A DNA stretch of 64,000 nucleotides from CAYJHC01 sp964369805 (GCA_964369805.1 CAYJFM010000004.1:8628-72627); one strand, 5' to 3'; positions 52,632 to 61,331 are shown, counted from the stretch's first letter. Notes: a model not told the origin generated them from the letters alone. Made by a program: numbers and translations.

Positions 52632-54230
52632 ATGAAAAAACATATTTTTGTAACAGGTGGAGTTGTATCTGGTCTTGGAAAAGGAATAACTGTGGCCTCT
52701 TTAGGAAGACTCTTAAAAGAGAGAGGCTTTAAAGTTTCTGCACAAAAACTGGATCCATATATCAATGTGGACCCAGGGACAATGAACCCATTACAACATG
52801 GAGAGGTTTTTGTAACTGATGATGGAGCTGAAACTGATTTAGACTTAGGGCACTATGAAAGGTTTATAGATGAAAATTTGAATCAATACTCAAATCTTAC
52901 CTCAGGGAAGGTTTTTTTTAATGTAATTAATAGAGAGAGAGAAGGAGGGTACCTTGGGGAAACAGTTCAGGTAATACCTCATATTACTGATGAAATAAAG
53001 AACTTTGTATATAAAAGTGCAGAAAAGAGTGATGCGGATATATTAATTACAGAAATAGGGGGTACGATTGGAGATATAGAAAGCCAACCTTACTTGGAGG
53101 CAATTAGGCAAATTTTAATTGAACAAGGCACAGAGAATTGCTTGTTTATACACGTAGCTCTAATTCCTTACTTAAAGAGTTCTAAAGAGCATAAATCTAA
53201 GCCAGCACAACATTCGGTGAAGGAATTAAGAGGTGCTGGTATTTCTCCTAATATTATTATTGCGAGAGCAGATGAACCAGTTAGTGAAAGTATTATTGAG
53301 AAACTTTCTTTGTTCTGCAATGTAAAAAAAGATTGTGTAATAGAAAATTTGACAGTAGATCACCTTTATGAAGCTCCACTAATGCTGCATAGAAAAGGCC
53401 TTGATAATATAGTTTGTAGAGAGCTTAAATTAGAAGCAGAAGAACCAGATTTAACATCTTGGAAGATGATGGTAGAAAAGAGTAAAAACGTAATTAAAAA
53501 AGTAAAAATTGCTATAGTAGGGAAATATGTAGAGTTAGAAGATGCATATTTGTCGATAATTGAAAGCTTAAACCATGCGGGAAATGATAAAAATGTGGAA
53601 GTTGAAATAAAATGGGTAGATAGTGAGACTGTTGAAGCCATAAACTGTAAAGAGGTATTTGAAGATGTAAAGGGGATACTTATACCTGGAGGTTTTGGAA
53701 GTAGAGGGATTGAAGGTAAAATAAGAGCTTGCCAATTTGCTAGGGAAAACAATATTCCTTATTTTGGGATTTGTTTAGGAATGCAAATTGCTATAATTGA
53801 ATTTGCTAGAAATGTATGTGGACTTGATGGAGCAACTTCATCTGAATTTGACCAGTGTGCAAAGCACAAAGTGATTCATATTATGGAAGAACAAAAGAAT
53901 ATTGTTGAAAAAGGAGGAACAATGCGACTTGGCTCATACCCATGCAAAGTGAGAGATAACTCAATGCTATCATCTCTGTATGGCATGAATTTAATTAATG
54001 AAAGGCATAGACATAGATATGAAGTTAACAATCACTACAGGCAAATGTTTGAAGAAAAAGGGATAGTAATAAGCGGTACTTCACCAGATAATCTACTTGT
54101 TGAAACAATTGAGATAAGGGAGAATGAGTTTTTTGTTGGAGTTCAATTTCATCCTGAGTTTAAAAGTAGACCAAATAAACCACATCCTTTATTTGTGGGA
54201 TTTATAGAGGCGAGCATAAAAGAAATTTAA
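52632..54230 (+). CDS. pyrG: CTP synthase
   Basis: PyrG aminates UTP to CTP using glutamine. The 532 residues start KHIFVTGGVVSGLGKGITVA (P-loop, residues 3-22), then LDPYINVDPGTMNPLQHGEV and the CTP/UTP site. The glutaminase domain has PGGFGSRG, the nucleophile Cys in FGICLGMQ and VQFHPEFKSRP with the catalytic His-x-Glu. ATG 52632 follows GAAGGAGAG, 18 bases after the ANTAR gene; no room remains for the G-run leader attenuation known for Bacillus pyrG. Its position ties CTP synthesis to glutamine control. Confidence 0.97.
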   Translation: MKKHIFVTGGVVSGLGKGITVASLGRLLKERGFKVSAQKLDPYINVDPGTMNPLQHGEVFVTDDGAETDLDLGHYERFIDENLNQYSNLTSGKVFFNVINREREGGYLGETVQVIPHITDEIKNFVYKSAEKSDADILITEIGGTIGDIESQPYLEAIRQILIEQGTENCLFIHVALIPYLKSSKEHKSKPAQHSVKELRGAGISPNIIIARADEPVSESIIEKLSLFCNVKKDCVIENLTVDHLYEAPLMLHRKGLDNIVCRELKLEAEEPDLTSWKMMVEKSKNVIKKVKIAIVGKYVELEDAYLSIIESLNHAGNDKNVEVEIKWVDSETVEAINCKEVFEDVKGILIPGGFGSRGIEGKIRACQFARENNIPYFGICLGMQIAIIEFARNVCGLDGATSSEFDQCAKHKVIHIMEEQKNIVEKGGTMRLGSYPCKVRDNSMLSSLYGMNLINERHRHRYEVNNHYRQMFEEKGIVISGTSPDNLLVETIEIRENEFFVGVQFHPEFKSRPNKPHPLFVGFIEASIKEI

Positions 54231-54311
54231 ATTTGCATATAAAAAGGACGGAAAGGACGGAATGCTTATAAAATATAAATGGGAATAAGGGAAAAATATA
54301 CTATTATGTGT

Positions 54312-54317
54312 TATACT
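54312..54317 (+). promoter_or_regulatory. Extended -10 element upstream of yhbY
   Basis: TGTTATACT at 54309-54317 contains TG one base before TATACT and lies about 70 bases before ATG 54386. No good -35 is present. Similar sequence (TGCTATACTAAAAATGAT) occurs at 1704-1721. Confidence 0.4.
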
Positions 54318-54385
54318 AAAATGATTAACTAATCTTGTGAATTAAGAATTATATTGAGTGCAGAGATAAGAAAGGACGAATATAG

Positions 54386-54682
54386 ATGATTACTAGCAAA
54401 CAAAGAAGATACTTAAAGGGGTTAGCTCATGATTTAGATCCAACCGTTTATATTGGAAAAGCAGGACTAACAGATAATATTATTTCAGAAATGGAAACTG
54501 GGTTTGAGCTGAGAGAACTTGTAAAGGTTAAGTTACAAGAGGGATGCGAGCTAAATGCAAAAGATGCAGCAAATATGGTTGTTGAGAGAACTGATGCAGA
54601 ATTTGTGCAGGCAATAGGGAGGAAGTTTACCTTATACAAAAGATCTAAAGAAAATGCGAAAATTGAGTTGCCAAGGAAATAA
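54386..54682 (+). CDS. yhbY: YhbY/YqeI family CRM-domain RNA-binding protein
   Basis: The 98-residue protein is a single CRM domain linked to ribosome assembly. It begins MITSKQRRYLKGLAHDLDP, then VYIGKAGLTDNIISEM, which contains the GxxG-like RNA loop GKAG, ELVKVKLQEGC, and ends with FVQAIGRKFTLYKRS. The ATG follows GAAAGGACG. It lies 14 bases before the YlmH-like gene, so both are probably co-expressed. Confidence 0.92.
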   Translation: MITSKQRRYLKGLAHDLDPTVYIGKAGLTDNIISEMETGFELRELVKVKLQEGCELNAKDAANMVVERTDAEFVQAIGRKFTLYKRSKENAKIELPRK

Positions 54683-54696
54683 AAAAGAGGTAGGCA

Positions 54697-55473
54697 GTGC
54701 TAAAAGAAGATAAGATTTTAATTGGCTCGGTTGAAGACAGGTTAGAAGAGTGTCAATATGGCTATATGGTTACTAATAGCCACTTTTTAGATCTTAGACA
54801 GAGAACAGTGATAAATAATAACCTAAAATGTGAAAGAGGGGTTAGATTTGAGTTTTATGGCGGATACGAAGACTCGGAGCGCGTAGTTATAATTTTTTTG
54901 CCAGATTATGTTGATTCGGTCTCTTCTTTTTTTGCTGAAAATAAGGAAGAGAACCCTCTTAAAGTAATTCGAGTTTCTAAAGCAAAGGGGTCAAAGGAAT
55001 TAAGCCATAAAGACTACTTAGGATCAATTCTGGGACTTGGAATAAAAAGAGAGCTCATAGGAGATATACTTGTGTTTAACGATGGGGCAGATATTGTTGT
55101 CATGGCTGGCATAGCTGAGTTTTTGGCGGCCAATTATATAAAAGCAGGTAGAACGCCTCTTGAGGCTTCAGTCCTTCCCATTGATGAAATTAGAGAGCAT
55201 CAACAAAAAACGGAAATAAAAAAGGATACAGTAGCCTCTTTAAGGATTGACAATATAGTATCATCAGCTTTTAAAGTTTCAAGGGCAGGTGCTACAGAGG
55301 CTATTAGGCAAGGTGTTATTTTTGTAAATAATCTGGAAGTGTCAAAGAATGATAAACCTTTAAAAGAAGGTGACAAGATTACATTTAGAGGTAAGGGGAA
55401 AGTGATACTAGAAGAAATAGGTGGGACTAGCAAAAAAGACAGAACTAGAGTTACATATTTAGTATATATATAG
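54697..55473 (+). CDS. ylmH: YlmH-type S4-domain RNA-binding protein
   Basis: The 258-residue protein starts at GTG 54697 with AGAGGTAGG upstream. It has an N-terminal RRM-like portion (FYGGYEDSERVVIIFLPDYV) and KDYLGSILGLGIKRELIGDI. The S4 domain (about 180-240) follows: LRIDNIVSSAFKVSRAGATE, then IRQGVIFVNNLEVSKNDKPL. YlmH proteins bind the ribosome; Bacillus YlmH has been linked to rescue of stalled large subunits. It is not beside the divisome genes (ylmE-ylmG) where Firmicutes commonly have it, so the location is unusual. Confidence 0.9.
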   Translation: MLKEDKILIGSVEDRLEECQYGYMVTNSHFLDLRQRTVINNNLKCERGVRFEFYGGYEDSERVVIIFLPDYVDSVSSFFAENKEENPLKVIRVSKAKGSKELSHKDYLGSILGLGIKRELIGDILVFNDGADIVVMAGIAEFLAANYIKAGRTPLEASVLPIDEIREHQQKTEIKKDTVASLRIDNIVSSAFKVSRAGATEAIRQGVIFVNNLEVSKNDKPLKEGDKITFRGKGKVILEEIGGTSKKDRTRVTYLVYI

Positions 55474-55572
55474 AAATAGAATAGATTTATAAAGAACTTT
55501 ATTATTTACTAACGAGGTTCTTTATTAGTTTGCGGAAATAGCTAGGAACAAAAATGATTAATTTGCTGCTTT

Positions 55573-55595
55573 GATAGCGTTTAGCTATTGTTTTT
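55573..55595 (+). terminator. Weak terminator hairpin after ylmH
   Basis: GATAGC and GCTATT form a 6-bp stem (one G-T) around GTTTA, followed by GTTTTT. Confidence 0.42.
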
Positions 55596-55715
55596 GAAAG
55601 ATTGAAAGAGAGTATCAATATATTAAATATTACACAAAATAAAATACAACTTTATCAGGTGAATTCGTTGAAAATACAAGAAGTTTATAAATCAAAGACA
55701 AGTGTAATAATTTTA

Positions 55716-55744
55716 TTGACAATTCAATATATTGATGATAAACT
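55716..55744 (+). promoter_or_regulatory. Candidate promoter of the DUF819-dipeptidase operon
   Basis: TTGACA (55716-55721) is perfect; TAAACT (55739-55744), 17 bases on, matches four of six -10 positions. Confidence 0.42.
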
Positions 55745-55759
55745 GCTACTAATAAATTG

Positions 55760-55793
55760 TTCACTATATTGATACTAGGTTCTAAATAGTGAA
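55760..55793. repeat. 8-bp inverted repeat upstream of the DUF819 gene
   Basis: TTCACTAT at 55760-55767 and ATAGTGAA at 55786-55793 are exact complements separated by 18 bases. The element lies just downstream of the candidate promoter, 51 bases before the gene, a repressor-like position. Confidence 0.45.
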
Positions 55794-55844
55794 TGTTGCT
55801 ATTATTAAATATTATTTTATAACAACTAAAGGAGGAATTATATT

Positions 55845-57059
55845 ATGGAAACAACTTTCATCAGTCCGGATAATACCTGGGCGCTGATGGCAATCACATG
55901 CGGATGGGTAGCATTTGCTATCTATGCTGAGCAAACATGGAAATGGGCATCAAAAGTATCAGGTGCAATTATTGCATTATTAGGTGCATTAGTATTAAGT
56001 AATACAGGAATTATACCAACAAGTGCACCTTGGTTTGACGACATTATTTGGGGATATGTAATCCCGCTAGCAATCCCGCTATTATTGTTACAATGCGATA
56101 TAAGAAAAATTTGGAAAGAATCAGGAAGATTATTAATTATTTACTTAATCGGTGCAGCGGCAACAACAGCATCGGCAATACTAGCATTTTACCTATTAGG
56201 GGATTATATCCCTTCTGCAGCAGCAGTGGCTGGTATGATGACTGGATCTTATATTGGTGGAGGAGTAAACTTTGCAACACTATCAGGAGCTTTCGATGTA
56301 CCAGGAGATGTAGTTGCAGCAACAGTAGTAGCTGATAACTTGCTTATGGCACTATACTTCTTTGTATTAATTGCTATTCCAAGTATAAAGTTTTTTAGAA
56401 AAATGTATAGTCACCCACATATTGATGAAGTAGAAAGTGTTGGAGTAAGTGAAGAATCAAAAACAAAGGCAGCAGCTTATTGGAATGCAAAACCTGTGTC
56501 TTTAAAAGATATTGCATTTAACATTGCAATTTCAGTAATTATTGTAACGATTTCAACTGAACTTGGCGAATTATTATCAAATGCAATCCCTACAAGCAAT
56601 TTTGTATTTGAATTAATTAATGGAATCATTGGAAACAAATACGTACTTATGACTACTTTCAGTATGTTAGTTGCTACGTTTGCATCTAAACAGGTATCGA
56701 AAATTGGTGGGTCACAAGAAATAGGAACATTTTTAATTTACCTATTCTTATTTGTAATTGGTGTTCCAGCTTCAATAACATTAATCATTCAAGAATCACC
56801 AATGTTATTAGTATTCTGTTTAATTATGGTTCTTGTAAATATGATAGTAATATTCACACTAGGAAAAGTGTTTAAATTCTCCCTAGAAGAAATGATTTTA
56901 GCATCGAATGCAAATATTGGTGGACCGACAACTGCAGCTGCTATGGCTATTTCTAAAGGATGGACAAATCTAGTAGGCCCGATTATGTTAATTGGTACTT
57001 TAGGATATGTAATAGGTACGTACGCAGGAGCATTTATAGGAAATCTATTAGGTGCATAA
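55845..57059 (+). CDS. DUF819 family membrane transporter
   Basis: The 404-residue protein has about 10-12 hydrophobic segments and DUF819 (YjcL-like) blocks: WALMAITCGWVAFAIYAE at the start, VIPLAIPLLLLQCDIRKIW (about 72-90), GMMTGSYIGGGVNFATLSGA (about 129-148) and the C-terminal ASNANIGGPTTAAAMAISKG. Two inverted repeats of the fold carry the GG(V/P)-type unwound segments. Substrate is not established for most members; amino acids or peptides are likely given the dipeptidase gene that overlaps its end. The ATG follows AAAGGAGG. Confidence 0.85.
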   Translation: METTFISPDNTWALMAITCGWVAFAIYAEQTWKWASKVSGAIIALLGALVLSNTGIIPTSAPWFDDIIWGYVIPLAIPLLLLQCDIRKIWKESGRLLIIYLIGAAATTASAILAFYLLGDYIPSAAAVAGMMTGSYIGGGVNFATLSGAFDVPGDVVAATVVADNLLMALYFFVLIAIPSIKFFRKMYSHPHIDEVESVGVSEESKTKAAAYWNAKPVSLKDIAFNIAISVIIVTISTELGELLSNAIPTSNFVFELINGIIGNKYVLMTTFSMLVATFASKQVSKIGGSQEIGTFLIYLFLFVIGVPASITLIIQESPMLLVFCLIMVLVNMIVIFTLGKVFKFSLEEMILASNANIGGPTTAAAMAISKGWTNLVGPIMLIGTLGYVIGTYAGAFIGNLLGA

Positions 57060-58098
57060 GGAAAATAGTATAACTAATTTTACAGAATTAGAAGGCACTT
57101 ATATTTTAGAAAGAGGCAATAATTTGGTTTTTGATGGGCATTCAGACATTTTTACCGATGTGGCGATTCGTCGCTTAAAAGGGGAAACAAACATAATTCA
57201 AAACTATCATTTAGATCGTTTAAAAAAAGGCAATCTTGAAGGAGCTTGTTTTGTACTTTGGGTAGATCCACCCTATGATAAGCAAGGCCCTAAAAAAAGG
57301 TTGGAAGAAATAATTCAATTAGCTAAACTAGATCTGGCAGAATGCCAGGAAGTCATGGTAGTAAGAAATTATAAGGAAATTCAAGATGCAATAAGGCTAA
57401 AGAAATTCTATATTCTTATAGGGCTTGAAGGGATGTCTGGTATTGATAATAACCCAGATGCACTTTATGACTTGTATAACTTTGGAGTTAGAGAGTGTAT
57501 GTTAACTTGGAACGAAGAGAATTCATACGCGACAGGTGTGGCAGGTGACATTAATAGAGGATTGACTACTTTGGGGAAAAAAGCTATTTCAATAATGGAA
57601 GAAAAGAAAATCATATTAGATGTCTCTCACCTAAATGATAAATCCTTTTGGGATGTAATTAACTATGCAAGAATGCCAATACTTGCTTCTCATTCAAATG
57701 CACGAGCATTGGCTAATGTTCCAAGAAATTTAGATGATGAACAACTCTTGGCTATAAGAGATGGTAAAGGCTTAGTATGCTTAAATGCTTTTAATTTATT
57801 CATTCACAATGAAAAAGAGAAACAAAATGCGGAAAACCTTATTCGTCATGCTACATACATTGCTGAAAAAATTGGGGTAGAACATTTAGGGTTTGGTTTT
57901 GACTTTTTTGAATTTTTACCTAATACTTCGGTTTCTGGCTTTAGTGACAACCAAACCCCGTCTGCAGATGGAATTGAAGATTGTAGCAAGGTGCCACTAC
58001 TCTTAGAAGGAATGAAAAAAGTGGGCTTTACTGAAAAAGAACTTCAGATGATTGCGAGAGATAACTGGCATAGTTTGATAAAGAGAGTTATTGATTAA
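57052..58098 (+). CDS. Membrane dipeptidase (peptidase family M19)
   Basis: The 348-residue zinc hydrolase cleaves dipeptides, including those with D-residues. The best start is GTG 57052, which overlaps the DUF819 gene by eight bases; the next candidate would be a rare ATA behind AAGGAAAAT, so the first few residues are uncertain. Metal ligands appear as His30 and Asp32 in VFDGHSDIF, Glu in IGLEGMSG, and the two His in ILDVSHLND and PILASHSNAR. DFFEFLPN follows near the C-terminus. Coupling to a transporter suggests uptake and breakdown of a dipeptide-like compound. Confidence 0.87.
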   Translation: MHKENSITNFTELEGTYILERGNNLVFDGHSDIFTDVAIRRLKGETNIIQNYHLDRLKKGNLEGACFVLWVDPPYDKQGPKKRLEEIIQLAKLDLAECQEVMVVRNYKEIQDAIRLKKFYILIGLEGMSGIDNNPDALYDLYNFGVRECMLTWNEENSYATGVAGDINRGLTTLGKKAISIMEEKKIILDVSHLNDKSFWDVINYARMPILASHSNARALANVPRNLDDEQLLAIRDGKGLVCLNAFNLFIHNEKEKQNAENLIRHATYIAEKIGVEHLGFGFDFFEFLPNTSVSGFSDNQTPSADGIEDCSKVPLLLEGMKKVGFTEKELQMIARDNWHSLIKRVID

Positions 58099-58103
58099 TA
58101 ATA

Positions 58104-58144
58104 AAAAATGTGGAAACTTTATTGTAAAAGCTCCACATTTTTTT
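58104..58144 (+). terminator. Rho-independent terminator after the dipeptidase gene
   Basis: AAAAATGTGGA (58104-58114) pairs with TCCACATTTTT (58132-58142), followed by more T to 58144. Confidence 0.88.
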
Positions 58145-58212
58145 GTTTTTTAGTTGAATTTACTAGCTAGTTAATTGTCATATCTTTAAATATCTATGAA
58201 AGAGGTGTGTAC

Positions 58213-58764
58213 TTAAAAGAAGCAGGGTGCCATAGCCCAAATTGATACACATTTTTCTTTATTTCTATTTATGTACTTGTGTGGTAATTTACTTGAAAAG
58301 GTTATGCTATCACCTTTAAATAGGGTATACTCTGTTCCGTTAAGGATGATAGTTAGAACTCCCTCTAGAACATACCCACACTCTTCTCCTTCATGTGTGA
58401 TTGACTCTTTCTCTTGGACCTCATTGCTATCTAAAGTGATTACTACCATGTCTAAGAGCCTCTCTTGACTGGTTGAGGAGAGTAACTGATACACAGATGC
58501 GTCTTTCTTAGTAGAGAAAACCCTATGATCACCGCTTCTAATTAAGAGACAATCTTTTTTAGGGCTATCTTTAAAAAAATAGCTTATATCTGTTTCGAGG
58601 GCATTGCTTAATCGAAATAAACTTGTTACTGATGGAACCACCTTATCTCTCTCTATTTGACTGATTAGCCCAGTACTTACTTCTGATTTTTCTGAGAGCT
58701 GCGCTATGCTTAAGCCTTTTTTGTTACGAAGGTTTTTTACTTTTGCTCCAATTTCTAACTCCAT
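58213..58764 (-). CDS. XRE-family regulator with C-terminal cupin domain
   Basis: The 183-residue protein has an N-terminal helix-turn-helix (about 8-62: GAKVKNLRNKKGLSIAQLSE, VSTGLISQIERDKVVPS) and a C-terminal cupin (about 105-180: THEGEECGYVLEGVLTIILN, DSITFSSKLPHKYIN). This layout is that of PuuR-like regulators, which sense small molecules such as polyamines or amino acids. ATG 58764 follows GGAGATATAA. It is convergent with the DUF819-dipeptidase operon, its most probable target, and divergent from csoR. Confidence 0.9.
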   Translation of the reverse strand: MELEIGAKVKNLRNKKGLSIAQLSEKSEVSTGLISQIERDKVVPSVTSLFRLSNALETDISYFFKDSPKKDCLLIRSGDHRVFSTKKDASVYQLLSSTSQERLLDMVVITLDSNEVQEKESITHEGEECGYVLEGVLTIILNGTEYTLFKGDSITFSSKLPHKYINRNKEKCVSIWAMAPCFF

Positions 58765-58913
58765 TTATATCTCCTACTCGACACTTGTTAATTTAGATTT
58801 ATTTCTAGGTGTTAAGATTCTATCAAAAAAAGCATATAATTTCAAGATTTTAAAAAGGATACTGTAGGGATTGGTAGAAATTTGGTAAATTAATAAATAA
58901 AGAGAAAAACATA

Positions 58914-58942
58914 TTGACAACTATACCCCGGTAGGGTATAGT
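58914..58942 (+). promoter_or_regulatory. csoR promoter
   Basis: TTGACA (58914-58919), 17 bases, TATAGT (58937-58942). The spacer is filled by the first CsoR-like palindrome, so repressor binding would directly block RNA polymerase. Confidence 0.75.
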
Positions 58943-58943
58943 T
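58919..58943. promoter_or_regulatory. CsoR-like operator box 1
   Basis: The arms AACTATACCC (58919-58928) and GGGTATAGTT (58934-58943) are exact complements around CGGTA. The TACCC/GGGTA core matches known CsoR operators. It spans the -35/-10 spacer. Confidence 0.82.
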
Positions 58944-58953
58944 AAGACGAAGG

Positions 58954-58968
58954 TACCCCCCTAGGGTA
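58954..58968. promoter_or_regulatory. CsoR-like operator box 2
   Basis: TACCC (58954-58958) and GGGTA (58964-58968) flank CCCTA. The centre lies 30 bases from that of box 1, nearly three helical turns, so both repressors would sit on the same face of the DNA, just downstream of the -10. Confidence 0.75.
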
Positions 58969-59054
58969 TAGGTTTATCGTTAGGTTAACAAGTTTATATT
59001 CTAACAAGGGAGAAATTAATTTAAATATTATTTTTTGGAGAAAGAGAGGTAATA

Positions 59055-59330
59055 ATGCATCAATGTATGGATGTGGACGCAATTGAAAAGCGTTTAAAAA
59101 AAATAGAAGGTCAAGTAAGAGGAATACAAAAAATGGTAATCGAGGACAAACCTTGCGAAGATATTTTAATTCAAATTGGAGCAATTAAGTCAGCGCTACA
59201 CAAAACAGGACAAATAATATTAGAAGGCCATATGCATCATTGTGTTTTGGATGGGATTAAGAAAAATGAAGAAGAGGAAACTATAGAAAAGCTAATTTCA
59301 GCTTTAAATCAGTTTTCTAAGACAATTTAA
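59055..59330 (+). CDS. csoR: CsoR-family copper-sensing repressor
   Basis: The 91-residue all-helical repressor shows the Cu(I) ligands Cys34 (DKPCEDIL), His59 and Cys63 (GHMHHC) at the same spacing as Mycobacterium CsoR (C36-H61-C65), so Cu(I) sensing is well supported. RLKKIEGQVRGIQKM (about 13-27) is the DNA-binding helix region. ATG 59055 follows GAGAGGTAAT. It is followed by a P-type ATPase gene 62 bases on, which it probably co-regulates through the two operator boxes upstream. No copper chaperone (CopZ) gene is present here. Confidence 0.93.
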   Translation: MHQCMDVDAIEKRLKKIEGQVRGIQKMVIEDKPCEDILIQIGAIKSALHKTGQIILEGHMHHCVLDGIKKNEEEETIEKLISALNQFSKTI

Positions 59331-59392
59331 TAATTTGATTAAGTAAAGAAACTATATTATTTTACTAAGTAGATATTATAAAAGGTAAAAAA

Positions 59393-61300
59393 ATGGAACA
59401 TTATATTGAAAAACTAAACTCAAAAGCAATGCTGTGGTTATCAGGAATTTTCATTCTTGCTAGCTTTATAACAGAATATATACTGCCACTTATGGATATA
59501 TCCTTTGAATTTCCAATAAACCCAGCATGGGTATCATTGTTAGTTTCGGGAATACCAATTGTATATGCAGCTATTCAGGGACTAATGGATAAGAAAATCA
59601 AATCTTCCCTTCTAATTACAATTGCCATGATAGCGGCAGTATATATTGGAGATGTTTTTGCAGCAGGTGAAGTGGCATTTATTATGGCTATTGGGGAATG
59701 GCTAGAAGATAGAACTGTGCAAAAAGCTAAGAAGGGTATAGAACTCTTATTAAATCTAGTACCAAGTGCAGGGAGAAATATTATAAAAGGCTCAAATGGA
59801 GTAGAAAAAGAGGAGATGAAACCAGCTGAGGAAATTAAAGTTGGTGATATTTTAAGGATTTTTCCAGGAGAGAGTTTTCCAGCAGATGGAACTATTATAG
59901 TTGGTAATACTACCGTAGACCAAGCTATTTTAACTGGTGAATCTTTGCCAGTTGACAAAGTTATTGGCGATGAAGTGTTTACAGGAACCATTAATAGGTA
60001 TGGGTCGGTGGATATAGAAGTTACTAAATCCTTTGCAAATTCTTCACTTCAAAAAATGATCAGATTAGTTGAAGAAGCAGATAACAATAAAGCACCAACT
60101 CAAAAAATCGTAGATAAATGGGCTGGTTATTTAGTCCCTACCGCTTGTGTTATAGCCATTATTACTTACTTAATATTCTCGTTTGCCTTAAATAGACCAG
60201 ACGATGCTCTTATTAGAGCCGTAACAGTTTTAGTAGTATTTTGTCCTTGTGCATTGGCTCTTGCAACACCAACCTCAATAATGGCAGCTATTGGTCAAGC
60301 AGCTAAAAATGGTGTTTTAATTAAGTCTGGAGAGGCTTTAGAACAGATGGGAAAAGTGACAACAGTCGCATTTGATAAAACAGGAACAATAACAGAAGGA
60401 AAACTATCTGTGACTGATATCAATGCTTTTGGACTTACTGAAGAAGAACTTTTATCTATTGTGACTTCAGTTGAAAGCAGATCAGAACATCCAATAGGGA
60501 AAGCTATAACTAACTATGGAAGGCAGCTAGATGTCATATTTAAAAGAATAGAAGAATTTCAGATGATTGTTGGAAAAGGTGTTTTGGCTACAATTGAAAA
60601 AGAAATATTTTACTGCGGGAATGAAGAGCTTATTGAAAAGGAAGTAGGATTAACTATACCAAGTGAAGTAGAAAGTCTAATCTTTGAATTAAGGCAAAAG
60701 GGGAAAGCCATTGTAATAGTATCGACTAAGACTAGAGTCGTTGGAGTGATAGGATTGTCAGACGTTTTAAAAGACACATCAAAAGGTGCTATAAGCACAT
60801 TAAATCAGGCCGGAATTAAAGAAACAATACTTTTAACTGGAGATAAGGAAGAAAGTGCAATGTTTATTTCTGAAAAGGTTGGAATCAGTCAAGTTAGAGC
60901 ATCCTTATTACCTGAGGGAAAAGTAAGTGCTGTAAAAGAACTTATGGATCAAGGCGAAAGCGTATGTATGGTTGGCGATGGCGTAAATGATGCCCCGGCT
61001 CTTAAAACTGCATCTGTAGGTGTGGCAATGGGAACTATGGGTAGTGACATTGCAATAGATGCAGCAGACATTGCAATAATGGGAGATGATATATCTAAGA
61101 TTTCTTATATAAAAAAATTATCAAATGCTACTATTTTTTCAATTAAGTTTAATATAACATTAGCTATGATAATAAACTTTGGAGCGATAATATTATCTGT
61201 TTTAGGGCTGCTAAACCCAGCATCAGGTGCCCTAGTTCACAATGCAGGCTCTGTAATAGTTGTTTTAAATGCAGCAAGATTGTATGAAAAGAAGATTTAG
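59393..61300 (+). CDS. P1B-type heavy-metal translocating ATPase (CPC type, no HMA domain)
   Basis: The 635-residue pump has no N-terminal CxxC metal-binding domain. The transmembrane metal site is Cys284-Pro-Cys286 (FCPCALALATP), the actuator loop is LTGESLPVDK, phosphorylation is at Asp328 (DKTGTITEGK), the HP motif is SEHPIGKA and the hinge is MVGDGVNDAPALK. The C-terminal membrane part reads ALVHNAGSVIVVLNA, with His616 where Zn/Cd pumps have an Asp and without the MSxSS motif of Cu pumps. Metal specificity is therefore unclear; placement behind CsoR suggests Cu(I). ATG 59393 follows AAAAGGTAA. Confidence 0.88.
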   Translation: MEHYIEKLNSKAMLWLSGIFILASFITEYILPLMDISFEFPINPAWVSLLVSGIPIVYAAIQGLMDKKIKSSLLITIAMIAAVYIGDVFAAGEVAFIMAIGEWLEDRTVQKAKKGIELLLNLVPSAGRNIIKGSNGVEKEEMKPAEEIKVGDILRIFPGESFPADGTIIVGNTTVDQAILTGESLPVDKVIGDEVFTGTINRYGSVDIEVTKSFANSSLQKMIRLVEEADNNKAPTQKIVDKWAGYLVPTACVIAIITYLIFSFALNRPDDALIRAVTVLVVFCPCALALATPTSIMAAIGQAAKNGVLIKSGEALEQMGKVTTVAFDKTGTITEGKLSVTDINAFGLTEEELLSIVTSVESRSEHPIGKAITNYGRQLDVIFKRIEEFQMIVGKGVLATIEKEIFYCGNEELIEKEVGLTIPSEVESLIFELRQKGKAIVIVSTKTRVVGVIGLSDVLKDTSKGAISTLNQAGIKETILLTGDKEESAMFISEKVGISQVRASLLPEGKVSAVKELMDQGESVCMVGDGVNDAPALKTASVGVAMGTMGSDIAIDAADIAIMGDDISKISYIKKLSNATIFSIKFNITLAMIINFGAIILSVLGLLNPASGALVHNAGSVIVVLNAARLYEKKI

Positions 61301-61331
61301 CCTAATATTGTAAAGATTATTTATTTTGAAG

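Larger units (their letters stand above)
55474..55844. other. Intergenic region ylmH to DUF819 transporter gene
   Basis: The 371 bases contain a 9-bp inverted repeat ATAAAGAAC/GTTCTTTAT near 55489-55525, a weak terminator hairpin at 55573-55595, a candidate promoter at 55716-55744 and an 8-bp inverted repeat TTCACTAT/ATAGTGAA at 55760-55793. The last lies downstream of the promoter and could be an operator, for example for the XRE-cupin regulator. I see no RNA gene. Confidence 0.5.

Noticed and set aside
55668..55772. 34-codon frame starting with TTG before the DUF819 gene
   Set aside because: AGGTGA is upstream, but the frame has no recognisable content and overlaps the predicted promoter elements.
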